Below, piece after piece: positions 18,153 to 26,798 of a stretch of 43,829 bases of DNA. The notes below the pieces were generated by a model that saw nothing but the letters and a program-made list of their open reading frames with translations, was not told the origin of the DNA and ran no database searches. A program made the translations under genes and the position numbers. Source of the DNA: Deltaproteobacteria bacterium (GTDB lineage: Bacteria > Desulfobacterota > Syntrophobacteria > Syntrophobacterales > Syntrophobacteraceae); NCBI GenBank assembly GCA_021780695.1, contig JAJXYD010000006.1:1-43829 (forward strand), in the 5' to 3' direction. The first letter of the stretch is position 1, and every line of letters starts with the position of its first letter.

Positions 18153-18187
18153 GGACCGCGGCAAGCGCTTGGCGCTTCCCGCGGTCC
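18153..18187 (+). repeat. Long GC hairpin between glyS and the 140-aa gene
   Basis: GGACCGCGG (18153-18161) pairs with CCGCGGTCC (18179-18187), and AAGCGC (18163-18168) with GCGCTT (18172-18177), leaving one C/C mismatch and a TTG loop. The stem of 15 pairs begins 40 bp after the glyS stop. It has no T-tract, so it may be a 3-prime protective hairpin, a rho-dependent termination site or a leader element of the gene at 18295. Confidence 0.6.
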
Positions 18188-18294
18188 GGGCCAAAGGGTT
18201 CGGGTGCGCCCGGCCGCAAAACCGCTCTGGGCGCGCTTCGAGTTGCGGCTGTTTGCCGCTCGTGTGTCTTCCTGCCTTAAGGAGGGGAATAGAG

Positions 18295-18717
18295 ATGCTC
18301 GATAAAAGATCGTTGCATGCCAAGGTGCAAGAACATGCCGACTGCATGGCCGATACGGACTTGCTGGCTGAAATGGCCGGGCTGGTAAGGGAGCCGGACG
18401 CCGAGGAAGGCGCTCTGAAGTGGCTCGCTCTGGCTGTTTTGCATGGAATCGACAGAAACGCTGAAAAAATCTCTTTCCGCCGCGAGGAGGACGGGGCCGT
18501 TTCGGTGATCGCAAAGTACAGAAAAGCCGAATTGCCCAAACCTCCCGCCCCAATAGGCCGCAAAATCTTCGATGTGGTGCGCGACATTACCCATATCGAA
18601 GGCGGTAAAGGAGAGATTCCCGTCGTTATCGGGGTGCGCGACGGCAGTATAGAACTTCAAATAGAGCTCGACAGAAATGACGGAGCAGAGGAAGTCGTAT
18701 TGAAGTTCCCCCGGTAG
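18295..18717 (+). CDS. Conserved-looking hypothetical protein (140 aa)
   Basis: AAGGAGGGG lies upstream of ATG 18295, so the start is well supported; longer frames run into the hairpin at 18153. The N-terminal 70 residues are helical and acidic (MLDKRSLHAKVQEHADCMADTDLLAEMAGLVREPD...). The C-terminal half has alternating strands (PVVIGVRDGSIELQIELDRNDGAEEVVLKFPR). No signal peptide, membrane segment or catalytic motif. I do not recognise a family. It follows glyS by 181 bp with a strong hairpin between them. Confidence 0.65.
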   Translation: MLDKRSLHAKVQEHADCMADTDLLAEMAGLVREPDAEEGALKWLALAVLHGIDRNAEKISFRREEDGAVSVIAKYRKAELPKPPAPIGRKIFDVVRDITHIEGGKGEIPVVIGVRDGSIELQIELDRNDGAEEVVLKFPR

Positions 18718-18777
18718 ACTTAAAACCCCGGGGAGATGAAACGGTAAAAAAGCTCCGACTCTTCCTGACTCACCGCG

Positions 18778-18800
18778 CGCCTCCGGTCCCGCCGGAGGCG
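18778..18800 (+). terminator. GC-rich hairpin after the 140-aa gene
   Basis: CGCCTCCGG (18778-18786) and CCGGAGGCG (18792-18800) pair perfectly around TCCCG, 60 bp after the stop at 18717. No T-run follows, so a role as terminator or 3-prime stabiliser is only likely. Confidence 0.5.
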
Positions 18801-18938
18801 TGTGGGCCAAGTTCTTTCCCGTTGCTTGTTCCCGCTTGTAACCGGTTCGATAAGGGTATAGACTTAATCCGTAAAGTGAGGCTTAGGGGAAATTATGATC
18901 TCCAGGACACTCTGAAAGATCAAACCGGAGGTGAAGTC

Positions 18939-19046
18939 ATGGGCAAGAACATGGATACCAAAAAGGATGCGAAAAAAAAACCGGCTAAGTCCATGAAGGA
19001 AAAAAAGGCCGAAAAAAAGTCCAAGAAGCAGTTAAAGGAAATATGA
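18939..19046 (+). CDS. Lysine-rich microprotein (35 aa)
   Basis: GGAGGTGA, close to a perfect Shine-Dalgarno, stands 4 nt before ATG 18939. The product is 35 residues, about half of them lysine, with no hydrophobic stretch (MGKNMDTKKDAKKKPAKSMKEKKAEKKSKKQLKEI split as KKDAKKKPAKS, KEKKAEKKSKK). Small basic peptides with this KEKKAEKK pattern recur across bacteria; nucleic-acid binding is a guess. The open frame extends upstream to 18822 but that part lacks a start signal. A hairpin at 19108-19127 follows. Confidence 0.6.
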   Translation: MGKNMDTKKDAKKKPAKSMKEKKAEKKSKKQLKEI

Positions 19047-19107
19047 CGGCGGCGCGTCAGGTTTTTCCCAAAAGCTCCGATGAGGCCAAACTCCGCGAGT
19101 TCCAGGC

Positions 19108-19128
19108 AGGGCCGGTTTTTCGGCCCTT
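19108..19128 (+). terminator. Hairpin terminator candidate after the Lys-rich gene
   Basis: AGGGCCG (19108-19114) pairs with CGGCCCT (19121-19127) around GTTTTT, 62 bp after the stop. The downstream run is only partly T-rich (TGTCTTG). A second, shorter hairpin GGGCC-CTTT-GGCCC followed by TTTCC lies at 19155-19170. Confidence 0.5.
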
Positions 19129-19242
19129 GTCTTGATCTGTTCCTGAAATGTGACGGGCCCTTTGGCCCTTTCCTCATTTCCCTCGCCGTTTTGTGCTGCA
19201 AAAATTATTTAGCTCACTGCCTCCCCTAATGAGTTCTAAAAG

Positions 19243-20535
19243 ATGAGACAAAATCGTTTTATGCCTGATTTCGGCTCGCAAGCCCAATTGCGCGACCTTC
19301 AGCTAAAGGGCCTTCAATGGACCGTCAACCACGCCTACAACGGCTCGGCGCTCTATCGGGAAAAACTCTCGCAGGCAAATGTCCGCCCCGAGAGCATCCG
19401 CTCGCTTGACGACCTGCGCCGGCTGCCCTTCACCACGGCCGACGACCTCCGGGATGGCTACCCCTTTCCCCTCGTTAGCGTTCCTCTCGACAGGATCGTT
19501 CGCATCCACGCCTCCTCGGGTACAACCGGCAATAAAAAAGTGCTCTGCTATACGCAAAAGGATATCGATGACTGGGCACACCTTTTCGCCCGTTGTTTCG
19601 AGATGGCCCAACTTACCCGCGAGGACCGCGTTCAGATTGCCGTAGGCTACGGCTTGTGGACCGCCGGGGCCGGCTTTCAACTGGGCTGTGAAAAGTTTGG
19701 CGCCATGGCCATTCCCGTTGGACCGGGCAACATGGAAATGCAGTGCCGGTTTCTGGTAGATTTTCAAAGCACGGTTGTGTGCTGTACGGCCTCCATGGGC
19801 CTGCTTCTTGCCGAGGAGGTAAATCGCAGGGGCCTTAAGGAGCGGATCAACCTTAAAAAAATGATCTTTGGCTCCGAGAGATCCAGCCAGGCCATGCGCG
19901 CGCGCATGCGGGAACTGCTCGCAATAGAGCACATGTTCGACATTCCCGGCATGACCGAACTCTACGGGCCGGGCATGGGCCTCGATTGCGTTCATCACTG
20001 CGGTATTCATTACTGGGCCGACTACTATATCCTTGAAACGATCGATCCCCAAACCCTTCAGCCCACGCCCGAAGGAGAAATCGGCGAAATGGTGGTGACC
20101 TCGCTTAGAAAGGAAGGCGTTCCCCTGATTCGCTACAGAACCAGGGATCTAACGCGCCTTCTGCCCGGCCCGTGCCCTTGCGGCAGCGCCCTTCCAAGAC
20201 ACGACCGCCTGCTTGGCAGAACCGACGACATGATTATCTTTCGAGGCGTAAACATTTACCCGCGCCACATCGATAGAATCATCTCCGGTACGCAAGGGCT
20301 GGGCTGCGAATTCCAGATCGTGCTGGATAGAGGAAAAGACGGCAGGGACTACATGACCGTTACGGTCGAAAGGGACCAAAACGTCGAGGCCTCACAAAAC
20401 GAAACGCTTAGCCGCAACATGGGAGCACAGATCAAACATTCGATCCTGGTAAGCGCGGAGGTCCGGGTGGTCGATTACGGATCTTTGCCCCGCTCCGAGG
20501 GCAAGACCAAAAGAGTGATCGACAACAGGGATTGA
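19243..20535 (+). CDS. Phenylacetate-CoA ligase family protein
   Basis: This 430-aa adenylate-forming enzyme resembles PaaK, which makes phenylacetyl-CoA from phenylacetate, ATP and CoA. Motifs: the P-loop IHASSGTTGNKKVLCYTQKDIDDWA (about 88-112), the A5-type FDIPGMTELYGPGMGLDCVHHCGIHYW, and IIFRGVNIYPRHIDRI near the C-terminal hinge. ACxCGS-type cysteines occur in LPGPCPCGSALPR, as in PaaK. No other phenylacetate genes are nearby, so another aryl or organic acid may be the substrate. The ATG at 19243 has only a weak ribosome-binding site; ATG 19261 is an alternative. Confidence 0.85.
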   Translation: MRQNRFMPDFGSQAQLRDLQLKGLQWTVNHAYNGSALYREKLSQANVRPESIRSLDDLRRLPFTTADDLRDGYPFPLVSVPLDRIVRIHASSGTTGNKKVLCYTQKDIDDWAHLFARCFEMAQLTREDRVQIAVGYGLWTAGAGFQLGCEKFGAMAIPVGPGNMEMQCRFLVDFQSTVVCCTASMGLLLAEEVNRRGLKERINLKKMIFGSERSSQAMRARMRELLAIEHMFDIPGMTELYGPGMGLDCVHHCGIHYWADYYILETIDPQTLQPTPEGEIGEMVVTSLRKEGVPLIRYRTRDLTRLLPGPCPCGSALPRHDRLLGRTDDMIIFRGVNIYPRHIDRIISGTQGLGCEFQIVLDRGKDGRDYMTVTVERDQNVEASQNETLSRNMGAQIKHSILVSAEVRVVDYGSLPRSEGKTKRVIDNRD

Positions 20536-20558
20536 ACTTTCCCATAAACCCCGGCCCG

Positions 20559-20759
20559 CTATTTGCCCGGCGGTTTTTCCTCCGGGGCGCTGTAGGTCTC
20601 CAGATCGGGCAACCGCGCGCTAAGCACCGTGTTTTTTATCGTCAGGTAGATGCTTCGGAATTTGTCTTCGAAATTGGACGGCGAAACGCTGCCCATCTCG
20701 ATGAACTTTACCAGCACTTCCTTGGCCGCCTTAAGAAATCTTTCGTCATCCGTGCTCAT
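20559..20759 (-). CDS. Small conserved-looking protein (66 aa)
   Basis: The sequence MSTDDERFLKAAKEVLVKFIEMGSVSPSNFEDKFRSIYLTIKNTVLSARLPDLET is a soluble, mostly helical 66-aa protein with a Pro-rich end (SAPEEKPPGK). GAGGAG lies 6 nt ahead of ATG 20759, supporting expression. Short proteins of this pattern (KFIEMGSVSPSNF) are, as I recall, common conserved hypotheticals in Desulfobacterota; function unknown. It is convergent with the PaaK-like gene. Confidence 0.72.
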   Translation of the reverse strand: MSTDDERFLKAAKEVLVKFIEMGSVSPSNFEDKFRSIYLTIKNTVLSARLPDLETYSAPEEKPPGK

Positions 20760-20945
20760 TGCGCTCCTCGCGTCTTCTCGCCAAATCCCGCCCGGGCTCG
20801 CGCCGATGCGGGCAGATTCGCTTGGCCTTCGAAGAAAAGCCCCTGCTCAATGGTTGGGAAGGCCGTTTCGATTAGAGCAGAGGCTTCCTGGGCATTCGAA
20901 TACCCTATTCCTAGGGCACCCCGTCGCCCGGTTAAGATCTAACAC

Positions 20946-20973
20946 AAAAAGAACCCGTTAGGAATCGGGTTTT
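20946..20973 (-). terminator. Bidirectional-looking intrinsic terminator after the hybrid kinase
   Basis: AACCCG (20952-20957) pairs with CGGGTT (20966-20971). Read on the minus strand the stem is followed by CTTTTTGTGTT, so it would end transcription of the kinase locus that stops at 21020. On the plus strand it is followed only by TTTAAAA. Confidence 0.65.
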
Positions 20974-21019
20974 AAAAAAGCCCCCCCAAATGGGGAGAAA
21001 ACCCTCAATAGGGGTCGAG

Positions 21020-21952
21020 CTAACCCGCTAAACCGGGGGAAGAGTCGAAAAGGTCTTCTTCTCTCTCCAAATCGGCAACCACGTTCAAGGCGTTTTCGAA
21101 ATCATAGTCGCTTAAAAAAGTGGAAAGCCTCTTGATACAATCCCTGTCGTCATTACCCGTAAAAAGTGCCTTAAGGCCGGCGAGAGCTTTGCGCGTGCCT
21201 ATCGGGTCATGCGCCTTGATAAACGCTCTTATCTGCCTCAGATGAACAATCGCCTCCGCCCGGTTACTAAAGACCGGAACGCGCCGGGAGGCTGCTTTCC
21301 GCTTTTCCATTGACGCGGGACCTGGCCGAGGCTCTTCCGAAACAGGCTCTTTTTCAGGCAGCCGTGAGCTAAGTAACCGCCTGGCGAAAGTCGCTGTGCG
21401 GGCACAGCTTTGCTCGAGCACGGCCAAAAGCTCATCGCTCTCCTCATGAACGCCCTTCCTTAACGCCGCAGTGAGTCTACTCGCCGCGTTTTCAAGTTCG
21501 TGTGCCGAAAGATTTGCCGCGGCGCCCTTCAAAGAATGAGCCCCAAGGGCCGCCGCGCCAAAATCCCCGCGATCGAAGGCCTTCCTTATCATAGGTAATT
21601 CGCTTTCCAGCAGTTGGATAAAATTTGGCAGAAGGGAGAAAAAGAGGGGCTCCTCGCCCCCCAGTCTTTCAATAACCGCCCCGGCGTCAATAGGGCAAAC
21701 CTCCTGGGAAACGGGCTGTTCCAAAAAGAGCCCGACTTGCTCTGCCCCCCTGTTTTCCTTTCCCTCGGCTTGTTTAGGAAAACAGGGCCGGGAGCCTCCA
21801 ATCCAACGCTTGAAAACCTCAGCCATCTGCCTGCGGTTAAAAGGCTTGCTCAAATAGTCGTCCATACCCGCCAGAAGGCACATCTCTTTATCTCCTTCCA
21901 TGGCGTGGGCGGTAAGGGCAATGATCGGAATAGGGGAATTGCCTGCGCGGAT
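21020..21952 (-). pseudogene. C-terminal part (rest of REC plus HPt) of the interrupted hybrid kinase
   Basis: This segment continues, in the same reading frame, directly after the TAG codon at 21953-21955. It restores the end of the receiver domain: [21 protein letters not shown], with the conserved Thr, then [16 protein letters not shown], with the conserved Lys-Pro. After a linker comes a histidine phosphotransfer domain, ending at about 120 residues in, with [23 protein letters not shown] carrying the phospho-His. The last part ([19 protein letters not shown]...) is helical and unassigned. An internal ATG at 21901 could start a shorter product, but it would lack the receiver core and has no good ribosome-binding site. 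The frame being intact past the TAG means a single codon change separates it from a full-length gene. Confidence 0.8.
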
Positions 21953-24013
21953 CTAATTTTTCCTTATTGTTTGAGCCGCCTCGTAGCCGTTCATTTCCGG
22001 CATCTGGCAATCCATCAAAATGAGGTCGTATCTTTTCCGCTCGAGCGCCTGGAGCACCTTCCGCCCGTTGGAAGCTACGTCCGCCTCCAGGCCGAAACTC
22101 TCGATAAGCGCTTTTGCATACTTTTGATTTACCAGGTTGTCCTCCGCAACCAGTATCGCCCCCTCAAAGCGCATCGTCTCCGGCGCTCCCGAATCGAGTA
22201 CTATTCCTTCTTTCGCGCAGGTCCCGTCCAAATCCGGGCAAACTTCATCAAAACCTGCCGGTAATGGTTCGCAGTTTCTAAGACGTATGTCGAAGCGGAA
22301 CACACTCCCCCTCCCCGGTGAGCTTTCCACCTCGATGTGTCCCCCCATCATCTCGCAGAGTTGTTTGCAGATCGTAAGCCCAAGGCCCGTGCCCCCGTAC
22401 GCTCTGCTCATGGAACCGTCGGCCTGTGAAAAGGCGTCGAAAATATTGCGCTGGGCTTCCCGGGAGATCCCTACGCCCGTATCTCTTACTTCAAACCAGA
22501 CCATGGACGTGTCGGCGCCCCTGGCAAGAAGACCCGCCTCGAGGCTTACTTCCCCTTTTTCGGTAAACTTCACGGCGTTGCCCAAAAGGTTGGTCAAAAC
22601 CTGCCGCAACCGAATCGGATCCCCCACGAACAGGGCCGAAACATCTCCTCCCACATGGCGCCTTAGCGCAAGCCCTTTTCTGCTCGCCTGCCCGGCAAAC
22701 AGTCCCACGGCTTCTTCCACCGTATTGCCTATACGGAATGGGACCCGGTCGAGTTCGAGTCTGCCGGCTTCGATTTTGGAAAAATCGAGTATGTCGTTTA
22801 GCACCCTCAGAAGGGATTCCCCGGAATCGAACACCATTTTTGCCAGTTTGCGCTGTTCCCCGCTAAGATCGGTTGCCAGCAGCAACTCGGTTATCCCGAG
22901 CACTCCGTTCATCGGTGTCCTTATCTCATGGCTCATATTGGCCAAAAACTGAGACTTGGACCTGCTCGCCGCTTCGGCCGACAATTTCGCCTGCGTTAGT
23001 TGCAACTCGTAATTTTTACGCTCCGTTGTGTCCCGCACGAGAAGAAGATCCGCGGGGCGTCCTCGAAACATCGTAAACCCGGCGCTCAACTCGATGTGCA
23101 TGGTCGAACCGTCTTCAAGCTTCACGTCGTATTCGAAATTGGCCGGCATCTCTTCCCCCCGGATTCTTTGCTCGTAGCGGCTTTCCGCGATTGCCCGATC
23201 GGAGGGGTCCAGATATTTCATAAACGAGCTGCCCACCAGTTCGTCTACTTCCCGCCTCATCATTTGGGCCAGCTTGGGATTCGCATATCCTATGAGCGAA
23301 TCCTGAATCAGCATTATGCCCTCGTTTGCCCGCTCGACCAATTGGCGAAAATTTTCCTCGCTTTCCTTCAGGGCCGACTCCTTGCTGTGGAGTTCGGCAA
23401 CTGTTGCCGACAACTCCTGGTGGCGCTTGCTAAGTTCCTCGTGCGCTTTGTCGGTCACGTACTCGAAGGTAAAGGACAAAACAGCCACGGCAAGAAAAGA
23501 AACCGTGAAACGCATGAGAAACCCGGCCGGATAGGCGGCTCCAAGATGGAAAAATCTTCCCGAAATCATGGCGAAAAATAGCGAAAGCCCCACAAGAATG
23601 AGGCTGCTCGTAAGGCCCCTTTTGAAACCATTTACGAAACAGGACGCCGGGGGAAAGACAAACATCCAGACGTAGCCCGTGCCCTCTACGCCTCCTGTTA
23701 GGAAAATAAACAGGAAGAAAATCCCTGCGAAAAGAGTAAGGAGTGTCGCGGCCGGGCTGAAATGGCCGCTTAAACGAAAGTAAATTGCGTTTCCCAAAAT
23801 CAACATACCTGCCGCGAAGTCGCCTGCGCTTGCCATATAAGAGTGCCCGGCAAGGCTTACTGCTCCGAAAACAAAGAGCAGCAGTGTCCCTGACGTACTG
23901 GCCGTATTAAACAATATGACCTTATAGACAAGCTTTAGAGGAGTTTGCGCGTCCCAATCGCCTAGCAATAGATATTTAGTACATCTCAATACCTTAGCCC
24001 TTACCGGGATCAT
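21953..24013 (-). CDS. Membrane hybrid sensor histidine kinase, cut by in-frame TAG in its receiver domain
   Basis: The 686-aa open frame has five to six hydrophobic helices (about residues 34-185), a coiled coil (188-225), a PAS domain (about 218-335), HisKA with the phospho-His at 362 ([12 protein letters not shown]), HATPase with N and G boxes ([28 protein letters not shown]) and the start of a receiver domain with phospho-acceptor Asp668 ([13 protein letters not shown]). It stops at TAG, codon 687, where related receivers usually have Glu. Such kinases relay phosphate His-Asp-His to an output regulator; as it stands the relay is truncated. ATG 24013 has AAGGAG 6 nt upstream; the frame to 24193 is unsupported. 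Several neighbouring genes end normally with TAG, so general amber readthrough is unlikely. Confidence 0.85.
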   Translation of the reverse strand: MIPVRAKVLRCTKYLLLGDWDAQTPLKLVYKVILFNTASTSGTLLLFVFGAVSLAGHSYMASAGDFAAGMLILGNAIYFRLSGHFSPAATLLTLFAGIFFLFIFLTGGVEGTGYVWMFVFPPASCFVNGFKRGLTSSLILVGLSLFFAMISGRFFHLGAAYPAGFLMRFTVSFLAVAVLSFTFEYVTDKAHEELSKRHQELSATVAELHSKESALKESEENFRQLVERANEGIMLIQDSLIGYANPKLAQMMRREVDELVGSSFMKYLDPSDRAIAESRYEQRIRGEEMPANFEYDVKLEDGSTMHIELSAGFTMFRGRPADLLLVRDTTERKNYELQLTQAKLSAEAASRSKSQFLANMSHEIRTPMNGVLGITELLLATDLSGEQRKLAKMVFDSGESLLRVLNDILDFSKIEAGRLELDRVPFRIGNTVEEAVGLFAGQASRKGLALRRHVGGDVSALFVGDPIRLRQVLTNLLGNAVKFTEKGEVSLEAGLLARGADTSMVWFEVRDTGVGISREAQRNIFDAFSQADGSMSRAYGGTGLGLTICKQLCEMMGGHIEVESSPGRGSVFRFDIRLRNCEPLPAGFDEVCPDLDGTCAKEGIVLDSGAPETMRFEGAILVAEDNLVNQKYAKALIESFGLEADVASNGRKVLQALERKRYDLILMDCQMPEMNGYEAAQTIRKN

Positions 24014-24389
24014 CCCTACTCCTTCCCTCTCATGCTCTGCCTCAATAGGGAAACCATCGGGGAATTTGATTAACCCCTTTAGAAAAAAGTAGTTGAAAAG
24101 GCGCGGCCGGGGAGAACTTTTCGAAAAAACATATTTCCTCCACACTAAGACGGTTGTAAAACTCCTCGGGGAACCCAAACACGGATCGGGCATTGTCGAT
24201 CCGGACCAAAGATTGTGTCTTTGACCCTTTCAAGAGTGTAGGAAAAACAGTGCCGCCGTGGTAGAGCAGGGGCGATGCAATCGCAAATACCGATAGGGGG
24301 CCGCTCCCGGGTGCTAATGACCCGCAATCGCAGTGGGAAACGGGATCGGACCTCGGCTTACAGAAACCATCAGCGAGAGGAAACTTGCC
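24014..24389. other. Divergent spacer between kinase and DUF6125 gene
   Basis: These 376 bp separate two divergent starts and must contain promoters for both, but no convincing -35/-10 pair or operator palindrome was found. Open frames that run through it on both strands are upstream extensions of the flanking genes without their own ribosome-binding sites. Confidence 0.4.
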
Positions 24390-25133
24390 GTGAATGAAAA
24401 TGTGCGTTCTCAAGACGATCTCAGTCAGGAAGAAACTGCCAGGCTCGTAATGGACTTTTTCCATCGGATCTGTATGCACCATGCCATGTGGTTTGCCGAA
24501 GTCCAACATCAATTGGGCACGGAGAAGGCCTGGGACGTTCTCACCGAGGCCTACGGGCGCAGCTGCGATATTCAGCTCAAAAGGCTCTCCAAGACCCTTG
24601 GCTTCCAAATCGAGAACGGAATTCCCAAGGCTCTCCTGGACCTGTCCCCGGAAAGGCTTAAAGACTTGAAAAAAAACGTCGCCGTCAACTGGCTCGCCAA
24701 TGACGGCGTCTGGTTCCAGGCCGTTGAGTTTTCCAAGGGAATGTTTGACGCCAAACGCTGTAACGACTCCTGCTGGACCCGGTTTTCCCCCTTTGAGGCC
24801 TGGTCGATTAAACGCTTTCTGAAACTTCCCGAAAATCCGGGCCTTGAAGGCTTGAAGGCTGCCCTGCAGTTTCGTCTCTATGCGGTCATCAACCGTCAGA
24901 GCATCGTCGAGGAAACGCCCGAGAGCTTCGTCTTTCAGATGAATGACTGTCGCGTCCAAACGGCCAGAAAGCAAAAAGGGCTTGAAGATTATCCCTGTAA
25001 ATCCGCCGGCATGGTGGAATACCCAACTTTTGCCCAATCCATCGACCCTCGAATCCAAACCGAATGTATCGGCTGTCCCCCCGATAACCATCCCGAACAA
25101 TGGTATTGCGCCTGGCGATTCACCATGGCATAA
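24390..25133 (+). CDS. DUF6125 family protein
   Basis: The 247-aa cytosolic protein ends with the pattern I associate with DUF6125: FQMNDCRVQTARKQKGL, DYPCKSAGMVEYPTFAQSIDPRIQTECIGCPPDNHPEQWYCAWRF. Five cysteines are arranged so that a metal site is plausible. The GTG at 24390, with GAGAGGAAA upstream, is the likely start. The protein looks internally duplicated: VMDFFHRICMHHAMWFAEVQHQLG...RLSKTLGF (about 17-70) parallels VAVNWLANDGVWFQAVEFSKG...IKRFLKLPENPG (about 95-150). Function unknown; an L-2-amino-thiazoline-4-carboxylate-hydrolase-like relation has been suggested for similar proteins, but I cannot test it. Confidence 0.75.
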   Translation: MNENVRSQDDLSQEETARLVMDFFHRICMHHAMWFAEVQHQLGTEKAWDVLTEAYGRSCDIQLKRLSKTLGFQIENGIPKALLDLSPERLKDLKKNVAVNWLANDGVWFQAVEFSKGMFDAKRCNDSCWTRFSPFEAWSIKRFLKLPENPGLEGLKAALQFRLYAVINRQSIVEETPESFVFQMNDCRVQTARKQKGLEDYPCKSAGMVEYPTFAQSIDPRIQTECIGCPPDNHPEQWYCAWRFTMA

Positions 25134-25216
25134 ATGAAAATCGCCTTTGTTGTCCGCCCCCTTGCTTCTTCGACTCGGCCAAAGGCTTGCCTGCGTGGGC
25201 GGCCCTGGCCAATAGT

Positions 25217-25341
25217 GTTGACTTAAGCTCTTTTTGTCCCACGCGAAGCCGCGAGAATTGAAACCGGATACGTTTCCTATTGTGTTTCTTTGATCTCTTT
25301 TTTCGCGCCTTCGCGTCTTCGCGTGAGCCTAAATCAACAAC
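25217..25341. repeat. Left copy of a palindromic MITE-like repeat
   Basis: This 125-bp copy begins GTTGACTTAAGCTC, continues to CCCACGCGAAGCCGCGAG, and ends CTTCGCGTCTTCGCGTG then AGCCTAAATCAACAAC. Its two ends are imperfect inverted repeats of each other (GTTG..TTAAGCTC / GAGCCTAAATCAAC; CACGCGAAG.CGCG / CGCG.CTTCGCGTG). A longer copy in the same orientation lies at 26563-26754, on the far side of the HD-GYP gene. No open reading frame is contained, which fits a non-autonomous element. Confidence 0.8.
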
Positions 25342-25439
25342 ATTGGCGGCCATGGCCGGCTCCCGGTTTGCCCAAAAGGTGATGCGGGCACGTTTAAAAG
25401 ATCCACGGGAGAAAAACCACCTCTTTAAATGGATTCAAT

Positions 25440-26510
25440 ATGCAGGTCGATATATCCGAGAGCAGGATTTTGATTGTAGACGATACAAAATCAAATATTG
25501 ATCTTTTAGTATCGCTTCTTGGTAGTTCTTACAGATTAAGCGTAGCCTTGGATGGTAATAGCGCACTTATTCAGGCAAGGGAAAATAATCCGGACCTTAT
25601 TTTACTAGATATTATGATGCCGATAATGAACGGATTTGAAGTATGTAAAATATTAAAATCCGATCCGTTAACCAGTTCAATCCCCATTATATTTATAACG
25701 GCATTGGACGATACCGAGTTCATTACAAAAGGATTTAAGCTCGGTGCAGTTGATTATATCACTAAGCCATTCCGAATTCCTGAATTAAGAGCCAGAGTAC
25801 ATACCCATCTATCGCTAAGACATGCCATGTTGGCCTATGCCAATCAAAATCGTATCCTCGAATCTCGAGTAAAGGAGCGCACAAAGGAACTCAGGGACAC
25901 CCAGCTTGAAATTATCTACCGATTGTCGCGCGCGGCCGAATACAGGGATAATCAAACAGGACTGCATATAAAAAGACTCAGCCATCTTTGCCGGATTTTG
26001 GCCTCCGCCTGCGGTTGCGATGATAAAACAGCCGATGTGATTTTTAATGCCAGCCCCATGCATGATATCGGTAAAATCGGCATTCCCGATTCCATTTTGC
26101 TAAAACCCGGCCCCCTCGATGCCGAAGAGTGGAAGATAATGCAAACCCACACGACTATCGGCGCGGAAATTTTGTCCGGCCATGACTCCCTGCTCATAAA
26201 AATGGGAGAGATGATTGCGCTTACTCATCATGAAAAATGGGACGGCTCGGGCTATCCGCAAGGATTGGCGGGGCTAGATATTCCCCTTGCGGGAAGGATC
26301 GTTGCAATTTGCGATGTATTTGACGCGCTTACCTCAAAGCGGCCCTACAAGGACGCCTGGGGGCCAAACGATGCTTTCGATGAAATCAATGCCGGCAGGG
26401 CCGCCTCCTTTGACCCAAGACTGGTTGACTGTTTTCTAAATTGCCGCTCCGACCTGATCGAAATCGTAAGGAGCCTTAACTCCGCCGGGCAGAAATCGTG
26501 CGCTTTTTAG
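25440..26510 (+). CDS. Response regulator with REC and HD-GYP domains (cyclic di-GMP phosphodiesterase)
   Basis: The 356-aa protein has an N-terminal receiver (VDDTKSNIDLL; phospho-acceptor Asp57 in LILLDIMMP; Thr at ITALDD; Lys109 in YITKPF), a coiled-coil linker (about 130-160) and an HD-GYP domain (HDIGKIGIPD at 208-217; HHEKWDGSGYPQGL at 263-276; AICDVFDALTSKRPYK). The family hydrolyses cyclic di-GMP, so phosphorylation probably controls motility or attachment. The catalytic motifs are intact. The ribosome-binding site is weak. The REC-coding part is clearly more AT-rich than the HD-GYP part and than neighbours, and the gene stands between two copies of the same repeat, suggesting mosaic origin or transfer. 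The hybrid kinase nearby is a possible partner, unproven. Confidence 0.93.
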   Translation: MQVDISESRILIVDDTKSNIDLLVSLLGSSYRLSVALDGNSALIQARENNPDLILLDIMMPIMNGFEVCKILKSDPLTSSIPIIFITALDDTEFITKGFKLGAVDYITKPFRIPELRARVHTHLSLRHAMLAYANQNRILESRVKERTKELRDTQLEIIYRLSRAAEYRDNQTGLHIKRLSHLCRILASACGCDDKTADVIFNASPMHDIGKIGIPDSILLKPGPLDAEEWKIMQTHTTIGAEILSGHDSLLIKMGEMIALTHHEKWDGSGYPQGLAGLDIPLAGRIVAICDVFDALTSKRPYKDAWGPNDAFDEINAGRAASFDPRLVDCFLNCRSDLIEIVRSLNSAGQKSCAF

Positions 26511-26562
26511 CCTTTTTCTCAAAATAGATTCACCGCCCGACCTTACCGCCGCACCCAATACT

Positions 26563-26754
26563 GTTGGCTTTAGCTCTGTTTGTCCCACGCGAAGCCGCGA
26601 AAATTAAACCCCGAGGAAGTGCGATTTCCGACCGGTCTTCGCTGGTTAATTAAAGCCTGGATCGCTCAGGTCAATCCGGACACCTTTCCTATTGTGTTTC
26701 TTTGATATCTTTTTTTCGCGTCTTCGCGTCTTCGCGTGAGCCTAAATCAACAAC
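26563..26754. repeat. Right, longer copy of the palindromic MITE-like repeat
   Basis: This 192-bp copy shares with the left one the opening GTTGGCTTTAGCTC...CCCACGCGAAGCCGCGA, the middle CCTTTCCTATTGTGTTTCTTTGAT and the end TTCGCGTCTTCGCGTG then AGCCTAAATCAACAAC. It has about 66 extra bp in the middle (about 26611-26677). Both copies have the same orientation and bracket the HD-GYP gene at a distance of 1.3 kb. Stops short of the isomerase gene stop at 26799. Confidence 0.8.
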
Positions 26755-26798
26755 ATCAAAGTGCCGCCCCTCGCCTTGCGCATTTACCGAAACCGGGA

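Noticed and set aside
18840..18860. TTCGA-containing segment as possible tRNA T-loop
   Set aside because: No acceptor or anticodon stem could be built around it; no tRNA found in the window.
21953..21955. Pyrrolysine at the kinase TAG as the primary explanation
   Set aside because: Several nearby genes (radical SAM, acyl-CoA dehydrogenase, thiolase, ssb, DUF3096) end with TAG, no pyl genes are seen, and the site usually holds Glu; kept only as an alternative to test.
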